Source: Candidatus Saccharibacteria bacterium UBA2866 (GTDB taxonomy: Bacteria > Patescibacteriota > Saccharimonadia > Saccharimonadales > Saccharimonadaceae). From it: 13,727 nucleotides of DNA. The stretch lies in NCBI GenBank assembly GCA_002350545.1, contig DEEY01000008.1:7929-21655 (forward strand). The letters run 5' to 3'. The position numbers were made by a program, and so were the translations under genes. Shown one piece after another: positions 12,614 to 13,727 of the stretch. The notes beneath the pieces were generated by a model, which ran no database searches, was not told the origin of the DNA, and saw nothing but the letters and a program-made list of their open reading frames with translations. The stretch's first letter is position 1. Each line of letters starts with the position of its first letter.

Positions 12614-13060
12614 CTAGTTTAGTACCACCACTTCTTTAGTAGTTGGAAGATTATCGAGATTTTTGATTTTGAGTTTCTTTTCAGTGCGAGCAGTGAGCTT
12701 GAGGTCAGAAACCATAGCATCAACGTTACCCATTGAGATAATTAGTTTAGGTTCAAGCTCACGAATAGCGCGAACAGAGGAAGTACAGAGGATGTCGGCT
12801 ACGAGATCATCGAGGTTTTCCTCGATACCACCAATAATACCGGTGTGAACGCCATTTACTTCTACGTCATAAATAGTCTTGCCACTTTCGGTAGCAATGC
12901 CACGAATGGTTGCTTCACCGATTTCAAATTCGCCTGGGCCAGTGATTTTGCCTACAGCAAGGCCGGCATCGATGGCCTCTTCGGTAACATTAAACTTGAT
13001 AGTTGCGGTTTTAGTGATAATGGTGATTTCGTCTGGATTTTTGCTTTCGATTTCAAACAT
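12614..13060 (-). CDS. Short metallo-beta-lactamase-like protein lacking metal ligands
   Basis: A 148-residue protein. ITGPGEFEIGEATIRGIATESGKTIYDVEVNGVHTGIIGGI (about 39-79) resembles the GPGEYE...GI strand region of small COG2220-type metallo-beta-lactamase proteins, and KLIISMGN near 105-112 a following strand. The HxHxDH motif is absent and the protein is shorter than an MBL domain, so it is probably not an enzyme and may bind or sense something. The ATG has AGGAGG three bases upstream, placed over the end of the regulator gene seven bases away. It is the middle gene of regulator-MBL-like-S2P. The family link is tentative; the gene itself is clear. Confidence 0.6.
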   Translation of the reverse strand: MFEIESKNPDEITIITKTATIKFNVTEEAIDAGLAVGKITGPGEFEIGEATIRGIATESGKTIYDVEVNGVHTGIIGGIEENLDDLVADILCTSSVRAIRELEPKLIISMGNVDAMVSDLKLTARTEKKLKIKNLDNLPTTKEVVVLN

Positions 13061-13067
13061 ATTCCTC

Positions 13068-13673
13068 CTATTCTTTAATTAAACCCTCTGGGTCGATAAT
13101 TTCACTAATTTCCATCTCTAAAACTTCGGAGATAAAACGATCCTTAACCGATTTTCGATAGGTGAAATCATCGACTGACATGATGACGTAATTAATTGGT
13201 TTACCCTGTTTCTTCTCAATAACTTCGGCCCAACGCGTAAGTTTTTTGGTCTTATCATTGCCAATAATCAATAAATCGATGCCATCTTGACCTGGTAGAC
13301 GATTTGTAACGATGAGGCCTTTTAGATAATGCTTGACTGGGCGGCAGTATTCCTCCCATGTACTTTCTTTAATATCCTTGTCATTAGCTGTACTAATTTT
13401 TTTCGAGAACATTTCAGTCAAGGGACGCGAAAATGGGTGTTTGGTGTTGGCCGAGTAATAAACTTTGTTATCAAAAGTTTCATTTTTAATGATACCAATG
13501 CTTTCGAGGTTTAAGAGTTCTCGACGGACGGAGTTGATTTGCTCGTCAATTACCCTGGTCATTTCGCGGACATAAAAACTTTTTTCAGGACTCTCAAAGA
13601 ATAATCTAAGCAACTTAGCTCTGGTTCTGCTCCCGAATAATTTTTCTGTTGGTGTGCTATCCGCTTTACTCAT
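13068..13673 (-). CDS. Winged-helix transcriptional regulator with nucleotidyltransferase-like C-domain
   Basis: 201 residues. Residues 12-75 form a winged helix: LFGSRTRAKLLRLFF, YVREMTRVIDEQINSVRRELLNLESIGII, then a wing with KVYYSANTKHP. Residues 115-200 (HYLKGLIVTNRLPGQDGIDLLIIGND, then NYVIMSVDDF) look like a small nucleotidyltransferase fold of the kind found behind such winged helices, but the usual GS motif before the DxD-like GIDLL (131-135) is missing, so catalysis is doubtful. First gene of the operon with the MBL-like protein and the S2P peptidase, so it may control its own operon. The promoter ends nine bases before the ATG and no Shine-Dalgarno fits in between, so the mRNA is almost leaderless. 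Confidence 0.72.
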   Translation of the reverse strand: MSKADSTPTEKLFGSRTRAKLLRLFFESPEKSFYVREMTRVIDEQINSVRRELLNLESIGIIKNETFDNKVYYSANTKHPFSRPLTEMFSKKISTANDKDIKESTWEEYCRPVKHYLKGLIVTNRLPGQDGIDLLIIGNDKTKKLTRWAEVIEKKQGKPINYVIMSVDDFTYRKSVKDRFISEVLEMEISEIIDPEGLIKE

Positions 13674-13682
13674 CTTGGATAT

Positions 13683-13712
13683 ATTTTAGCACAAATGGAT
13701 AAATTTTCTCAA
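13683..13712 (-). promoter_or_regulatory. Promoter of the regulator-MBL-S2P operon
   Basis: TTGAGA at 13712-13707, an 18-base spacer and TAAAAT at 13688-13683 preceded by TGC on the minus strand. The -10 with its extension is identical to that of the tmRNA promoter. Transcription should start near 13676, about three bases before the ATG. Confidence 0.65.
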
Positions 13713-13727
13713 GTTCGAGCCAGATGA

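Overview
The window looks like a slice of a small, compact bacterial chromosome, most likely from the Candidate Phyla Radiation (Patescibacteria). Saccharibacteria (TM7) is my best guess, from general gene style and not from a database match. Reasons: very short intergenic gaps, many 1-4 base overlaps, several short proteins of the kind common in Patescibacteria, and UGA used as a true stop (comM, the gene after it, rimB), which argues against Gracilibacteria and SR1. No insertion sequence, prophage, CRISPR array, tRNA or rRNA gene was seen.

Layout. (1) 1-2338, minus strand: a three-gene operon made of a four-helix membrane protein, an acidic disordered protein and a membrane-anchored VirB4/TraG-like ATPase cut by the window edge. 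(2) 2339-3683: a gene-poor stretch holding a complete tmRNA (2899-3250), its probable terminator, several hairpins and AT-rich repeats. (3) 3684-5666, plus strand: comM (YifB-type AAA ATPase) coupled to a small PD-(D/E)XK nuclease-like gene, followed by a promoter that fires almost straight into a terminator. (4) 5678-6906, minus: an unrecognised acidic protein preceded by an elaborate structured leader. (5) 6927-8406, plus: infC-rpmI-rplT-rpmB (IF3, L35, L20, L28), with infC starting on ATC, closed by a bidirectional terminator. (6) 8410-10192, minus: RNase P RNA, rimK and rimB. (7) 10201-11210, minus: a degenerate Nudix domain fused to RNase HI behind a switch-like leader. (8) 11226-11964, plus: a B3/B4-domain protein related to PheT, divergent from (7). 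(9) 11969-13712, minus: a winged-helix regulator, a short metallo-beta-lactamase-like protein without metal ligands and a site-2-protease-type membrane peptidase.

Theme. Most of the window serves translation and RNA handling: tmRNA rescue, IF3, three 50S proteins, RNase P, S6 glutamylation (RimK/RimB), RNase H and a tRNA-editing-like domain. Ten promoter calls all carry the TGn extension of the -10 box, and three genes (2303, 10176 and 13673, minus strand) appear leaderless or nearly so.

The best candidates for something undescribed are two leader RNAs with mutually exclusive pairings: 6750-6898 (terminator versus antiterminator plus a 16-bp perfect stem) and 11050-11197 (a segment that can mask or free the Shine-Dalgarno of the Nudix-RNase H gene). 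A tmRNA whose T-loop has lost most invariant bases is a third. All structures were read by eye; no folding or homology search was run.
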